Shown here in pieces: positions 42,998 through 52,107 of a DNA stretch of 64,000 nt. This stretch comes from Haladaptatus salinisoli. Lineage in GTDB: Archaea; Halobacteriota; Halobacteria; Halobacteriales; Haladaptataceae. The notes under the pieces are model-generated. The model saw only the letters and a program-made list of their open reading frames with translations. It made no database searches and was not told the DNA's origin. The first letter of the stretch is position 1, and each line of letters starts with the position of its first letter. The position numbers and the translations under genes were made by a program. The stretch is from positions 1,116,001 to 1,180,000 of the forward strand of contig NZ_CP085327.1 in NCBI RefSeq assembly GCF_020614375.1, written 5' to 3'.

Positions 42998-43588
42998 ATG
43001 GCAAAAAGCTTCTACTCACACATCCGAGAAGCGTGGAAAGACCCGGACGACGGCAAACTCGCCGAACTCCAGTGGCGACGAAAACAGGACTGGCGCAAGC
43101 AGGGCGCTATCGAGCGAATCGAGCACCCGACCCGACTCGACCGCGCCCGCGAACTCGGCTACAAGGCCAAGCAGGGCGTCGTCGTCGTGCGCGCCAGCGT
43201 CCGCAAGGGCGGTGCGCGCAAGCAGCGGTTCAAGGCCGGCCGCCGTTCCAAGCGACAGGGCGTCAACCGCCTCGGGCGGCGCAAGAACATCCAGCGCATC
43301 GCCGAGGAGCGCGTCAGCAAGAAGTATCCGAACCTCCGCGTCCTCAACTCCTACTGGGTCGGCGAAGACGGGAGCCAGAAGTGGCACGAGGTCATCCTCG
43401 TGGACCCCGAACACCCCGCCATCCAGAACGACGACGATCTGAACTGGATCTGCGACGACGTGCACCGCGGCCGCGCCCAGCGCGGTCTCACGAGCGCGGG
43501 TCAGAGCAATCGCGGCCTGCAACAGCGCGGCAAGGGGACAGAACACACCCGCCCCAGCAACTCGAAAGGCAAAGGCCGCGGTAAGTAA
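42998..43588 (+). CDS. rpl15e: 50S ribosomal protein L15e
   Basis: Large-subunit ribosomal protein (196 residues) found in archaea and eukaryotes, bound to 23S r[43 protein letters not shown] and [20 protein letters not shown] are family signatures. Highly basic in the middle, with an unstructured tail ending GKGRGK. The plus-strand frame that encloses it from 42913 is a shadow. Confidence 0.97.
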   Translation: MAKSFYSHIREAWKDPDDGKLAELQWRRKQDWRKQGAIERIEHPTRLDRARELGYKAKQGVVVVRASVRKGGARKQRFKAGRRSKRQGVNRLGRRKNIQRIAEERVSKKYPNLRVLNSYWVGEDGSQKWHEVILVDPEHPAIQNDDDLNWICDDVHRGRAQRGLTSAGQSNRGLQQRGKGTEHTRPSNSKGKGRGK

Positions 43589-44330
43589 CGCGCCGTTTTC
43601 CTCCTCGACTCGTTTTCGACGACTCGCGCAGAGTTAGCCGCGCTTCGAGTCCTTACGCCTCGTCCCGAGAGCCACCGCTCTCGTCGGAGTCCTCCCGAGC
43701 GAGTGAATCGGCGGCGTCGACGGCGAAACCGCGAGCGGGCACCGACCGTTTCGGACGCGATACACTCCGTGCAACTACACGAAATCCCCGACCTGATGTT
43801 GGGTGATTTCACGAGGCGAGGGGAAACACTGCTCTTGCCAAGACATTATAACACTAGTTAACTTCCTGAAAATGTGTCTGGTCAGGAGATCCTCGCTGTT
43901 ACCTTGCGGATCCGGGTGGAGAAATTGAATAATCGCGGTTAGATCGTAGTGTAGCCACTCAAGGAGAAAAGCGAACCCGGAGAAGAAATGGGTTAGTCGG
44001 GGGGATCAAGGCCGACGTAATCCTACTCTTGGACTCATGTACGTTCGTGCCTCCTATTTAGTGTGTGTACGCGGGTACGCGCCCACGTACACGACCGAGT
44101 AAGCGGTCAAATACCCCGTAGTTTACAATTCCCGCTGCTGGTGGATCGTCAGACGTCACCGTTATAACCACGACCAGTCCGCAGGTAGCAGTCGTTTGGT
44201 TCCGACATTGATGGGGTCGGTAGTAGCACAGACTTCCGGTTTTTTCCTCAGTGGGTCTTGGCAGATCCAAAGGCGAAAACTAGGATACGAGCAGGCTGGT
44301 CGAACGACGAAACGACCCTACGAGATTGAC
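43589..44330. other. Gene-free, lower-G+C stretch
   Basis: From about 43800 base composition drops, marking the left edge of an accessory block that continues through the UvrA-like gene. An inverted arrangement of GTGTACG and CGTACAC words occurs around 44068-44095. No coding frame has convincing composition on either strand; no tRNA or transposase is recognised. Confidence 0.5.
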
Positions 44331-46607
44331 TTATTTCAATACCTTTCGCAGATACTCCGCTGTGAACGATTGCTCTTCGTCGAGGAGTTGTTCTGGTGTT
44401 CCTTCGAAGATGACCTCTCCTCCGCGTTTGCCACCTTCGGGACCGAGGTCTATGACCCAATCGGCGTTCTTCACGACATCTAAGTTGTGTTCAATCACGA
44501 GGACAGTGTTTCCTTCATCTACTAGCCGGTTCAGAACCGATAGTAACTGCTCTAAATCAGCCATGTGAAGTCCAGTCGTTGGTTCGTCCAGTACGTAGAC
44601 GCTTCCCGTTTTATGCAGTTCACCCGCTAGTTTGATACGTTGGCATTCGCCTCCTGACAATGTTGGAAGCGATCTCCCTAGTGAGAGATAGCTCAGTCCG
44701 ACATCGTCAAGGGCTTCGAGAGTCCCCTGAATCGTCGTGCTCTCAAAGAACTCCAGCGCTTCGCTCACGGTCATTTCGAGAACATCGGCGATGGATTGGC
44801 CGCGCACGGTGTATCGAAGCACCTCGTCCTTGTATCGCCGCCCTTCACACGCCTCACAGGTCGATTCGACTGTATCCATGAGGGCTAAGTCAGTCTCGAC
44901 GACTCCCAGCCCATCACATTCGGGACAAGCTCCGTCCGAATTGAAACTGAAGAGGGACTCGTCTGTCCCAGTCGCCGCCGCGAAACGTTCCCGAATCTCA
45001 CCCATCATTCCAGTATATGTTGCGACCACTGACCGCGTAGTGGTGCTAACCGCCGTTTGATCCACACTAACGGCGTCCGGATGCTCCTCTAAGAAGAGGT
45101 CAAGGAGGGTACTTTTTCCCGCACCAGCTACCCCAGTAACAGCGGTGAGAACACCTTCCGGGACATCGACAGTAATATCACGTAGGTTATGCCGTGACGC
45201 GTTTGATATCGTCAGTTGCCCAGTTGGTTCGCGGAACGTCGATTTAACCGGCGTTCTCTGGTTCAGATGCCGTCCTGTGAGTGTATCTGCTTCGTAGAGA
45301 CCATCCACGTCACCTTGGTAGACGATTTCCCCACCATTCTCACCGGCTTCTGGACCGATGTCGACGATATGATCGGCGATGTCGATGACGTATGGGTCGT
45401 GTTCGACGACCAGAACCGTGTTCCCGTCGTCTCGTAGCTCTTTAAGCAACTCGTTGATTCCGTGAACGTCGCGGGGATGGAGCCCAATCGTCGGCTCGTC
45501 AAAGATATAGGTCAAATCGGTGAGACTGCTATTGAGGAACTTCACCATCTTGACCCGCTGGGATTCGCCACCAGAAAGTGTCTGAGTTTCCCGGTCAAGC
45601 GTGATATATTCAAGACCGACCGTTTGGAGATGCTGGAGCCGCTCCAAGATCTCGGCAACCACCTTTTCGGACCCAGGCTCTTCGATCTTGGAGACGACGT
45701 CCATGAGTTTATCAACATCCATCGCGGCGAGTTCAGCGATATTGTGTCCGTTAATCTCGCTGCTGCGAGCCCTTTCATTGAGGCGGGTTCCGTTGCACGC
45801 AGGGCAGACACCTTCTGATGTGACTCGCTCGATAGCTTCGTGGGTCTGTTCGCTCAGCGAACTCGTGTCTCGATTGATGTAGCGACGGACGAATGTGTCG
45901 ATGAGCCCCTCGTAACTGACATCGACGGTCTTTCCGTTTGCAGTCGATTCGAACGTCGTCTCGCCGTGGAGAAGCAGTTCCAATTCCTCGCCGGTGTAGT
46001 TTGCTAATGGCTTGTCCCCGTCGAAGAGGCCCGCATCGATGTACCGTTGCCATTGTTGACTCAGCAGAGAGAATCGAATGGCACCTTCATCGAGGGACTT
46101 CGATGTGTCGAGAAACTTGTCGAGGTCGGGAGTCACCGTTTTTCCGAGGCCGTCACACTCCGGGCACATGCCGGTGGGAACGTCCCCCGACGGTAGGACG
46201 TTAAATGAGAAGGCGTAAGTTGGTCCGATGTCCGGCTCACCGAATCGTGAGTAGAGGACTCTGAGGAGGTCGAAAATATCGGTAAACGTTCCGACTGTAG
46301 ACCGTGAGTTCGCCTGAATCGGTTTCTGCTCGACGACCACGGCTGTGGAGAGGTTCTCGATTGAATCCACCTCCGGATATCCGTACTTTGCCAAGCCGTA
46401 CTGAGTGAATGTAGAGAACAGTTCGTTGAGCTGGCGCTGTGACTCCGCCGCGATGGTATCGAACACCAATGAAGACTTGCCAGCTCCAGAGACTCCCGTG
46501 AAGACAGTGACCTTCCGTTTCGGTATCTTGAGCGATACGTCTCGAAGATTGTTCTCCCGGACTCCTGTTAACTCGATGTGATTATTCCGAGCTCCGTTTC
46601 GCTCCAT
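44331..46607 (-). CDS. UvrA-like ABC ATPase (UvrB-independent type)
   Basis: A 758-residue UvrA-family protein with two ABC modules. Walker A motifs are GVSGAGKSS (38-46) and GVAGAGKST (near 500). LSGGESQR and LSGGECQR are the signatures, and FDEPTIGLHP and LDEPTTGLHM the Walker B regions. Zinc knuckles CPEC and CPAC/CEAC are present. It is about 200 residues shorter than excision-repair UvrA (about 950), as in the UvrA-like proteins of antibiotic producers that protect against DNA-intercalating drugs. Codon use is clearly less G/C-rich than its neighbours, so it was probably acquired by transfer. Confidence 0.88.
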   Translation of the reverse strand: MERNGARNNHIELTGVRENNLRDVSLKIPKRKVTVFTGVSGAGKSSLVFDTIAAESQRQLNELFSTFTQYGLAKYGYPEVDSIENLSTAVVVEQKPIQANSRSTVGTFTDIFDLLRVLYSRFGEPDIGPTYAFSFNVLPSGDVPTGMCPECDGLGKTVTPDLDKFLDTSKSLDEGAIRFSLLSQQWQRYIDAGLFDGDKPLANYTGEELELLLHGETTFESTANGKTVDVSYEGLIDTFVRRYINRDTSSLSEQTHEAIERVTSEGVCPACNGTRLNERARSSEINGHNIAELAAMDVDKLMDVVSKIEEPGSEKVVAEILERLQHLQTVGLEYITLDRETQTLSGGESQRVKMVKFLNSSLTDLTYIFDEPTIGLHPRDVHGINELLKELRDDGNTVLVVEHDPYVIDIADHIVDIGPEAGENGGEIVYQGDVDGLYEADTLTGRHLNQRTPVKSTFREPTGQLTISNASRHNLRDITVDVPEGVLTAVTGVAGAGKSTLLDLFLEEHPDAVSVDQTAVSTTTRSVVATYTGMMGEIRERFAAATGTDESLFSFNSDGACPECDGLGVVETDLALMDTVESTCEACEGRRYKDEVLRYTVRGQSIADVLEMTVSEALEFFESTTIQGTLEALDDVGLSYLSLGRSLPTLSGGECQRIKLAGELHKTGSVYVLDEPTTGLHMADLEQLLSVLNRLVDEGNTVLVIEHNLDVVKNADWVIDLGPEGGKRGGEVIFEGTPEQLLDEEQSFTAEYLRKVLK

Positions 46608-47076
46608 ACCACCCCTTCAACGTCGAACCAGATAATGTTTGTCATTAATCATGTTACAGGCGTACCATGGTGGGTGAATAACACGGTATTCGCTGATTAC
46701 AGGCTCTGTAGTGTAGGAATACAAATCCTGAAAATAAGGGTAAAAATTCTTATAGTTCGGTGATCTGTAGGTCACGCCCGATAGCGTGAGAGGAGATCTG
46801 AGGTCGCCGGTAGATCGACGAACCCGGTGTGTTCGTCCCAACCACGTTCAAATCATCGAGAATCATCAGGAACTGATGAAATGAGCGGTAGCTATTGAGC
46901 TCGTCCCCGACCGCCGCGAGCGTCGAGCGTTTCCCGACGCGAGTAACCGCGTTCCTTCGGAGGAGCGTCGAAGTCGCCGAACCGGTTTCGCCGGGGAGCG
47001 AACGAGGTGCTAATTTATACCTTTCTAGAATAAAAATTTAAATCCTTGGCATCCCCATTATAATCTGAGATTTACG
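46608..47076. other. AT-rich intergenic region with promoter for the M23 gene
   Basis: The lower-G+C block ends here, around 46900. TTTATA (47014-47019) and AAATTTAAAT (47033-47042) lie 35-65 bases before the ATG at 47077 and are likely promoter elements of the peptidase gene. A repeat-like tcaggaactgatgaaatgag occurs at 46866-46885. No gene is recognised. Confidence 0.5.
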
Positions 47077-47814
47077 ATGACGAACCAAACGAGCAGGCGG
47101 CAGTTGCTAAAGGCATCGGGCGCGGCAATCGTCGGAGGCGTCGGTCTGGCCGCGACGAGCGGGACCGCGTCCGCTCGCTACGTCGGACAGCCGATTTACA
47201 CGACCGAGAACACGTGGGTTCGGACGGGTCCCGGAACGGAGAACGGCGTCCGAGCGACGGCCGACAAGTACACCGGCGGCCGCATCGTCGACGGACCGGT
47301 AGACGAGGACGGGTTCAGGTGGTGGCGGTGCCAGATGAACGGCGACGGCGACAACGGTCGGGTCGCCGGCTGGATACCGAACCGAAACTTCGATCCGGCG
47401 GACATCACCTACCCGTCCCTCGGGTACATCTCCTCCGACTACTACGACGACCGCGGCGGGCGCTACCACAGCGCCGTGGACATCGCCAACGACTACGGCA
47501 CGCCGGTCAAGGCCGCGCTGAACGGCACGGCCTACAGAGCGTACGAGGAGGGCGGTTGCGGGAACTACGTCTACATCGACCACGAGGACGGTTACCGGAC
47601 GCTCTACTGTCACCTGCAGGGATTCAGCGTCTCCCACGGCGAGTACGTCGAACAAAACCAGCAGGTCGGAACGATGGGCAGTTCGGGCCACTCCTCGGGC
47701 CCGCACGTCCACTTCGAAGTCAACCGAAACGGGAGCGAGGTGTACGTCTCCGGCACCGCGGGCGAGGAGGTACACTCGGAGTCGGGCGTCGCGAAGAACT
47801 ACGCCGACCTGTAG
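47077..47814 (+). CDS. Tat-exported M23 (LytM) metallo-endopeptidase with SH3-like domain
   Basis: A 245-residue exported protein. The twin-arginine signal (MTNQTSRRQLLKASGAAIVG) has a cut near ASA-RY at 33. A bacterial-type SH3 domain follows (40-100, TENTWVRTGPGTENGVRATA), then a complete LytM domain: H131 and D135 in YHSAVDIAND, H179 in LYCHL, H210/H212 in GPHVHFEV. All zinc and catalytic residues are kept. M23 enzymes cut peptidoglycan cross-links, yet haloarchaea have no murein. Antibacterial activity or cutting of another surface polymer are the options. Confidence 0.9.
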   Translation: MTNQTSRRQLLKASGAAIVGGVGLAATSGTASARYVGQPIYTTENTWVRTGPGTENGVRATADKYTGGRIVDGPVDEDGFRWWRCQMNGDGDNGRVAGWIPNRNFDPADITYPSLGYISSDYYDDRGGRYHSAVDIANDYGTPVKAALNGTAYRAYEEGGCGNYVYIDHEDGYRTLYCHLQGFSVSHGEYVEQNQQVGTMGSSGHSSGPHVHFEVNRNGSEVYVSGTAGEEVHSESGVAKNYADL

Positions 47815-47893
47815 CCGAGACGACCGCGGCGTTTCACCCGCTCGCCGTCCCGCGCCCCGTCCGCCGAAGTCGAACCGCGACCACCGCGCGGGG

Positions 47894-48049
47894 TCAGTCG
47901 TCCGACTTCAGTTCCAGTTCGACCTCCGCGTCTCCCCCGAGTTGGATTTCCAACTCGAACGGCCCCCACTCGAACTCGAACTCGGCCAGTTTCGCGTCTA
48001 TCTTCCACTCCATTTCGTTCACGACTTCCTCCCCCACCTGTAGTTTCAT
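47894..48049 (-). CDS. Small acidic hypothetical protein
   Basis: A 51-residue protein: MKLQVGEEVVNEMEWKIDAK, LAEFEFEWGPFELEIQLGGD, AEVELELKSDD. Alternating hydrophobic/acidic residues predict a small beta-sheet protein. Codon use is typical of the genome. It stands alone, convergent with the M23 gene. Function unknown. Confidence 0.6.
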   Translation of the reverse strand: MKLQVGEEVVNEMEWKIDAKLAEFEFEWGPFELEIQLGGDAEVELELKSDD

Positions 48050-48103
48050 GCTGACCGACAGGGGTACGACAGCGACACGGAAAATTCTTCGTGCTGTCGG
48101 GAG

Positions 48104-48509
48104 GGTCGTGTTTAGTTCGTCTCATTGAACCAGCGAGCGAACGTTTGGAGCCAGTTTTCAGCGGTTTCAGGGAAAACGTGGCTGAAGCAGTTCGAGAACG
48201 AAGACGTTCGGCGTTTCAATTCGCGGAAGATGCGCCCGGTGCCGTTCCGATTTCCGTGTCGTTCAGGATGAAATCGAAGCCCAGTTTGGAGGTGTTGAGC
48301 GCCATCGCGAGCAACGAGACGGTATTCGACAGCGAGAGCCCCGCTAGATGGAATTGAACCACCGAGTTTCATCGCTGGTTCGAGGGTCCGTTCTCGCTCC
48401 GCAAACTCCACGCCGATCCGGTTACTACACCCGACGAGGCGGCTGATTTCCGCCATAGACCAGCAAGAGATCACACTGCCTCACTTTTCACGCTTAACTA
48501 AACACGACC
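48104..48509 (-). mobile_element. Internally deleted IS6-family element (MITE-like)
   Basis: A 406-base element bounded by exact 14-base inverted repeats GGTCGTGTTTAGTT (48104-48117) and its complement (48496-48509). Inside, on the minus strand, is a collapsed transposase: the N-terminus (MAEISRLVGCSNRIGVEFAE) and the C-terminus (HGNRNGTGRIFRELKRRTSS, FSNCFSH, ENWLQTFARWFN) of an IS6/IS240-type DDE enzyme, with the catalytic middle missing. It cannot transpose by itself but could be moved in trans. I found no clear 8-base target duplication. Confidence 0.8.
48112..48456 (-). pseudogene. IS6-family transposase remnant
   Basis: In-frame fusion of both transposase ends around a deletion: MAEISRLVGCSNRIGVEFAE at the start, then a non-homologous middle, then RIFRELKRRTSSFSNCFSH that would carry only the final catalytic Glu. 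About 114 codons against roughly 210 in the intact family. The two upstream Asp residues of the DDE triad are lost. Confidence 0.75.
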
Positions 48510-48559
48510 GTCACGGGTCGCCACAACGGTTATGAGTCGCCCCTTCGTCCCTCGGCTCG

Positions 48560-48778
48560 ATGAGCAGTCTCACTGACCGCTTCGGCGGCGAGTCGTCTCG
48601 GAGCGGCGAGTACGAGTACAAAGTCGTCCCCGCGCCCTCCAGCCTCCTCTGGTTCCGGATCAAGCACGATGAGACCGAGCAGCTACTGAACGAACTCGCT
48701 CACGACGGGTGGGACCTCGACGAGGCCGTCGTCAACTGGTGGGGCGGTGCGGATCTGATCCTCCGCCGGGAACGCTGA
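48560..48778 (+). CDS. Small DUF4177-like protein
   Basis: A 72-residue protein with the DUF4177 pattern: YEYKVVPAPSSLLWFRIKHD, then ETEQLLNELAHDGWDLDEAV and a hydrophobic end VVNWWGGADLILRRE. Such proteins are small alpha+beta domains of unknown role. Starts 51 bases right of the IS remnant and has its own promoter space. Confidence 0.8.
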   Translation: MSSLTDRFGGESSRSGEYEYKVVPAPSSLLWFRIKHDETEQLLNELAHDGWDLDEAVVNWWGGADLILRRER

Positions 48779-48841
48779 CCCGGGCGTCGCGCTTAACCCG
48801 TCGTGCGACGCCGTGTCGCGCTCCGAAACGACGCGAACCGG

Positions 48842-48987
48842 TTACCGTTGGATGTCCTTCCCGTAACTGGGACATTCCGCGCTCGCTTCCCCTCCGAGCA
48901 ACTCAGATGCCGTTCCCGTCCAGTCGCAGTGGGGGCAGAGAACCGTGTCCGAGTGAGACGTTCCCTTGGAACGGGCGGTGGCTCGAC
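48842..48987 (-). pseudogene. Remnant of a small CPxCG zinc-finger protein
   Basis: Minus strand, stop at 48842-48844. It reads SHSDTVLCPHCDWTGTASEL, LGGEASAECPSYGKDIQR. This is the pattern of tiny haloarchaeal zinc-finger proteins with two C-P-x-C-G knuckles, but the second knuckle is CPSYG (Cys replaced by Tyr), and the frame has no start codon before it reaches a stop inside the nearby IS end. Probably dead. Confidence 0.5.
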
Positions 48988-49016
48988 GGGAAAGTCCTGT
49001 GGCGGAGCGGCGGGCA

Positions 49017-49031
49017 GTGTTTAGTTAAGCG
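49017..49031. repeat. Solo end of an IS6-family element
   Basis: GTGTTTAGTTAAGCG is identical to 15 bases of the terminal sequence of the element at 48104-48509 (its right end read inwards). No partner end is seen within the next kilobase, so it is a scar or deletion remnant. Confidence 0.6.
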
Positions 49032-49352
49032 CTCACCGGACAAAGACTGGCGACAACCGGCCAACCAAGCACTCTCGGGTGGGAATTCGGAAGGGGTCGC
49101 GGGGGCTTCCGTAAACCTCCGAATCAGCCCTCCTACCGCCCTCTCTCCTAACGAAACACTACCGCCGGGAGACGACCGCGGACGGGACCGGCGGGCACCG
49201 AAGTACGGAAACGGCGGCGGAGGGCACCTCGGAAAGGGGCGCTTCGCCGTCGGGACGACGTCGTTCGCGCCCCGGACGTGGGATACCGCCGCCGAGCGTC
49301 GAACCCGGACCCTGCACAATCGATATCAACGGGGAGATAGTTATCTAAACCG

Positions 49353-49967
49353 ATGGGGGACTCGGGGGCGTCGGAGCGGCGGCGACTGGAGGGACTGGCT
49401 CGACTGGCGGGATTCAGCGACGGCGTCTTCGCCATCGCCATCACGCTGCTGATTCTGAACATCGAACTGCCCGATTCGACCGCATCGGCGGCGGTCGGCG
49501 TGCACCGAGTGCTCCGGGAGTGGCCGGACTTCCTGAGCTACGTCATCAGTTTTCTCGTCATCGGGAACTACTGGATCGTCCACCACAACATCTTCCAGGA
49601 CGTCAGGCGGTACGACCGGGGACTCCTCTGGTTGAACATCGTCTATCTCATGTTCATCGCGTTCATCCCCTTTTCGACCTCGCTGATCGGCGACTTTCCG
49701 GGCGGCTTCCCCGTGATGGTTTACGCGGGAACGCTCACGCTGACGGGCGTCGTCCTCACCATCCTGTGGCGGTACGCGTGGTCGAACGACTTACTCGACG
49801 ACGCGGTCGACGAGGAACGGATGCGCGACGTCACCTTCGGCATTCTCATCCCGTCCGCCGTTTTCGCCGGGTCCGTTCTGATAGCCGTCGTGAGCGCGCG
49901 GTGGGCGATGTACTCGTGGTTTCTCCTGTTTTTCGCCGACTCGATCCAAAAGCGATTGTTCGGATAG
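49353..49967 (+). CDS. TMEM175-family potassium channel-like protein
   Basis: A 204-residue membrane protein of the prokaryotic TMEM175 (DUF1211) family. The first helix carries the signature GFSDGVFAIAITLLILNIEL (about 20-39), whose hydrophobic residues line the pore in known bacterial structures. About six spans follow (YVISFLVIGNYWIVHHNIF; IVYLMFIAFIPFSTSLIG). Likely a K+-permeable homotetramer in the cell membrane. Confidence 0.9.
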   Translation: MGDSGASERRRLEGLARLAGFSDGVFAIAITLLILNIELPDSTASAAVGVHRVLREWPDFLSYVISFLVIGNYWIVHHNIFQDVRRYDRGLLWLNIVYLMFIAFIPFSTSLIGDFPGGFPVMVYAGTLTLTGVVLTILWRYAWSNDLLDDAVDEERMRDVTFGILIPSAVFAGSVLIAVVSARWAMYSWFLLFFADSIQKRLFG

Positions 49968-50017
49968 GCTGAACGGCGAACCGCCGGCGTCTCGGAGGCG
50001 GTCGCCCGAACCGACCG

Positions 50018-51034
50018 TCACTCCCCGCGCTCGCCGACTTTCACCAACTGCTTGCCGATGTTTTCGCCCTCGAACAGCCCCAAGAAGGCGTCCGGAGCGT
50101 TCTCCAAGCCCTCGGTCACGGTCTCCCGATACGCGAGTTCGCCCGACGAGACCCACTCGGCCAACCGCCGCGTCGCCTCCCCGAACCGGGGCGAGAAATC
50201 GCCGACGAGGAAGCCCTGCACCCGCGCTCGCTTCTCGATGAGTTTGCCGAGTTTGCGCGGGCCGGTCGGAACCGACTCCTCGTTGTAGAGCGCGATCTGC
50301 CCGCACACCGCGACCCGCGCGTCCACGTTCAGCCTCGAGAAGACGGCGTCGGTTATCTCGCCGCCGACGTTGTCGAAGTAAGCGTCCACGCCGTCGGGCG
50401 CGGCCTCGTCCAGCGCGGCCCCGTAGTCGTCCGTCGACTGATAGTTGATTCCGACGTCGAAGCCGCACTCGTCTTCGAGGAACGCGACCTTCTCGTCCGA
50501 CCCGGCGAAGCCGACGGCGCGCGCTCCCGAGAGCTTCGCTATCTGGCCCGCCACCGAGCCGACCGCGCCCGCCGCCCCGGAGACGACGACGGTGTCGCCG
50601 GCCTTCGGTTCGACCACCTCGCGCGTCCCGAAGTAGGCGGTCCTGCCGGGCATTCCGAGGACGCCCAGCGCGGTCGAAACCGGTGCGAGGTCGGGGTTCA
50701 CGGACCGGAGGGAGCCGCCGGGGGCGGTGGTGTACTCCGCCCATCGGAGGTTTCCGGTGACCACGTCGCCCTCCTCGAAGCCCGCGCCGTTGGACTCGAC
50801 GACTTCGCCGACAACGCCACCCTGAAGCGGTTCGCCGACCTCCCACGGTTCGGCGTAGGACTCCCCGGCGCGCATCCGTCCGCGCATGTACGGGTCGACC
50901 GAGAGGTACAGCGTTCGGACGAGCGCCTCGCCCGGTCCCGGCTCCGGGACGTTCTCCTCGACCAGTTCGAACGTGTCGCGGTCGGGCGTTCCCTCGGGCC
51001 GCTTCGACAACAGGAACTTTCGATTGGTCGCCAT
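50018..51034 (-). CDS. NADP-dependent oxidoreductase, zinc-independent MDR family
   Basis: A 338-residue medium-chain dehydrogenase/reductase of the curcumin/leukotriene-B4 reductase type. LSVDPYMRGRM near 45 is the family tag, the NADP site is VVVSGAAGAVGSVAGQIAKL near 150, and FDNVGGEITDAV follows. No zinc-binding cysteines. It would reduce alkenals or enones. ATG at 51034 (MATNRKFLLSKRPEGTP) gives the usual N-terminus. Divergent from ubaA. Confidence 0.9.
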   Translation of the reverse strand: MATNRKFLLSKRPEGTPDRDTFELVEENVPEPGPGEALVRTLYLSVDPYMRGRMRAGESYAEPWEVGEPLQGGVVGEVVESNGAGFEEGDVVTGNLRWAEYTTAPGGSLRSVNPDLAPVSTALGVLGMPGRTAYFGTREVVEPKAGDTVVVSGAAGAVGSVAGQIAKLSGARAVGFAGSDEKVAFLEDECGFDVGINYQSTDDYGAALDEAAPDGVDAYFDNVGGEITDAVFSRLNVDARVAVCGQIALYNEESVPTGPRKLGKLIEKRARVQGFLVGDFSPRFGEATRRLAEWVSSGELAYRETVTEGLENAPDAFLGLFEGENIGKQLVKVGERGE

Positions 51035-51206
51035 GCGCGGACGTACAGACCCCTCGGACAAGGGTACTTCGGCAGGAGTCGCGTTTGCCGATAGCGCGGC
51101 GAGAAGACCGCCGCGGCCGCCACGAGCGGGGACCGTCGCCGACGAACCGCCGGTGAATCGGGACTCGAACCGCGGATTTATAGCCCGATACGCCCAATCC
51201 CGAGCT

Positions 51207-52025
51207 ATGAGCGGCCTCTCGCTCGACGCGACACAGCTCGACCGCTACTCACGGCACATCATCATGGACGAAGTGGGCCCGGAGGGCCAGAAGGCGCTCC
51301 TCGATTCCGCCGTCCTCGTCGTCGGCGCGGGCGGTCTCGGCGCGCCCGCCATCGAGTACCTCGCGGCGGCGGGCGTCGGAACCCTCGGCGTCGCGGACGA
51401 CGACGCGGTGGAGCGAAACAACCTCCAGCGACAGGTCATCCACGGCGACGACGACATCGGGCGACCGAAGGTCGAGAGCGCGGCGGAGTTCGTCGCGGAA
51501 CTGAACCCCGACGTGAGCGTCGAGACGCACGACCAGCGGGTCGAACCGGAGAACGCGGAGGGACTCGTCGCGGACTACGATTTCGTCGTGGACGCGAGCG
51601 ACAACTTCCGGACGCGCTACCTCGTCAACGACGTGTGTACGCTCACGGGGACGCCATTCTCCCACGGCGCGATATACAAGTTCGAAGGACAGGTGACGAC
51701 GTTCACGACCGACGGACCGTGCTATCGGTGCCTGTTCCCCGAAGCGCCGCCGGAGGGGATGGTCGCCGACTGCGCGACGACGGGCGTCCTCGGCGTGCTC
51801 CCCGGCACGGTCGGCTGCATTCAGGCCACCGAGACGGTGAAGTACCTCGTCGGAATCGGCGAGGTGCTGGACGGCCGGATGCTGTTCTACGACGCGATGG
51901 ACATGAGCTTCGAGGAAGTCGAATTCCGGCGGAACCCCGACTGTCCGGTGTGCGGCGAGAACCCCATCGACTCCATCGACGCGGTGGAGTACGCGGAAGA
52001 GTCCTGTGCGGTGCGGGCGGACTGA
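51207..52025 (+). CDS. ubaA: SAMP-activating E1 enzyme UbaA (MoeB/ThiF-like)
   Basis: Adenylating enzyme (272 residues) that activates ubiquitin-like SAMP proteins for protein tagging, tRNA thiolation and molybdopterin synthesis. ATP-binding GAGGLG at 40-45, zinc cysteines C172/C175 and CPVC near 249, active-site Cys C189 in VADCATTGVLG, close to Cys188 of Haloferax UbaA. Supplies activated sulfur carrier to NcsA (25783). Confidence 0.95.
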   Translation: MSGLSLDATQLDRYSRHIIMDEVGPEGQKALLDSAVLVVGAGGLGAPAIEYLAAAGVGTLGVADDDAVERNNLQRQVIHGDDDIGRPKVESAAEFVAELNPDVSVETHDQRVEPENAEGLVADYDFVVDASDNFRTRYLVNDVCTLTGTPFSHGAIYKFEGQVTTFTTDGPCYRCLFPEAPPEGMVADCATTGVLGVLPGTVGCIQATETVKYLVGIGEVLDGRMLFYDAMDMSFEEVEFRRNPDCPVCGENPIDSIDAVEYAEESCAVRAD

Positions 52026-52107
52026 CGGAGCGACGCGGGCGGTCGGATCGCGTTCGAGACGAACGAATCCAGTGCATACATGGCGCCCCGAACGGCTAGG
52101 GTCGGGC

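Larger units (their letters stand above)
48779..49352. other. Intergenic region with degraded gene and IS end
   Basis: Contains the zinc-finger remnant at 48842 and the solo IS end at 49017. The remainder (49032-49352) has no gene I can support. AT-rich gatagttatctaaac (49336-49350) before the TMEM175 gene may be its promoter. Confidence 0.5.

Noticed and set aside
44058..44270. 70-codon minus-strand frame in the lower-G+C block
   Set aside because: Contains a valine-rich stretch but resembles no family and lacks consistent codon bias.
46617..46841. 74-codon minus-strand frame upstream of the UvrA-like gene
   Set aside because: Composition is typical of non-coding AT-rich DNA, with Tyr/Ser/Asn excess.
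46860..46890. Possible C/D-box small RNA (tgatga-like words)
   Set aside because: C and D boxes do not occur in the proper order and spacing.
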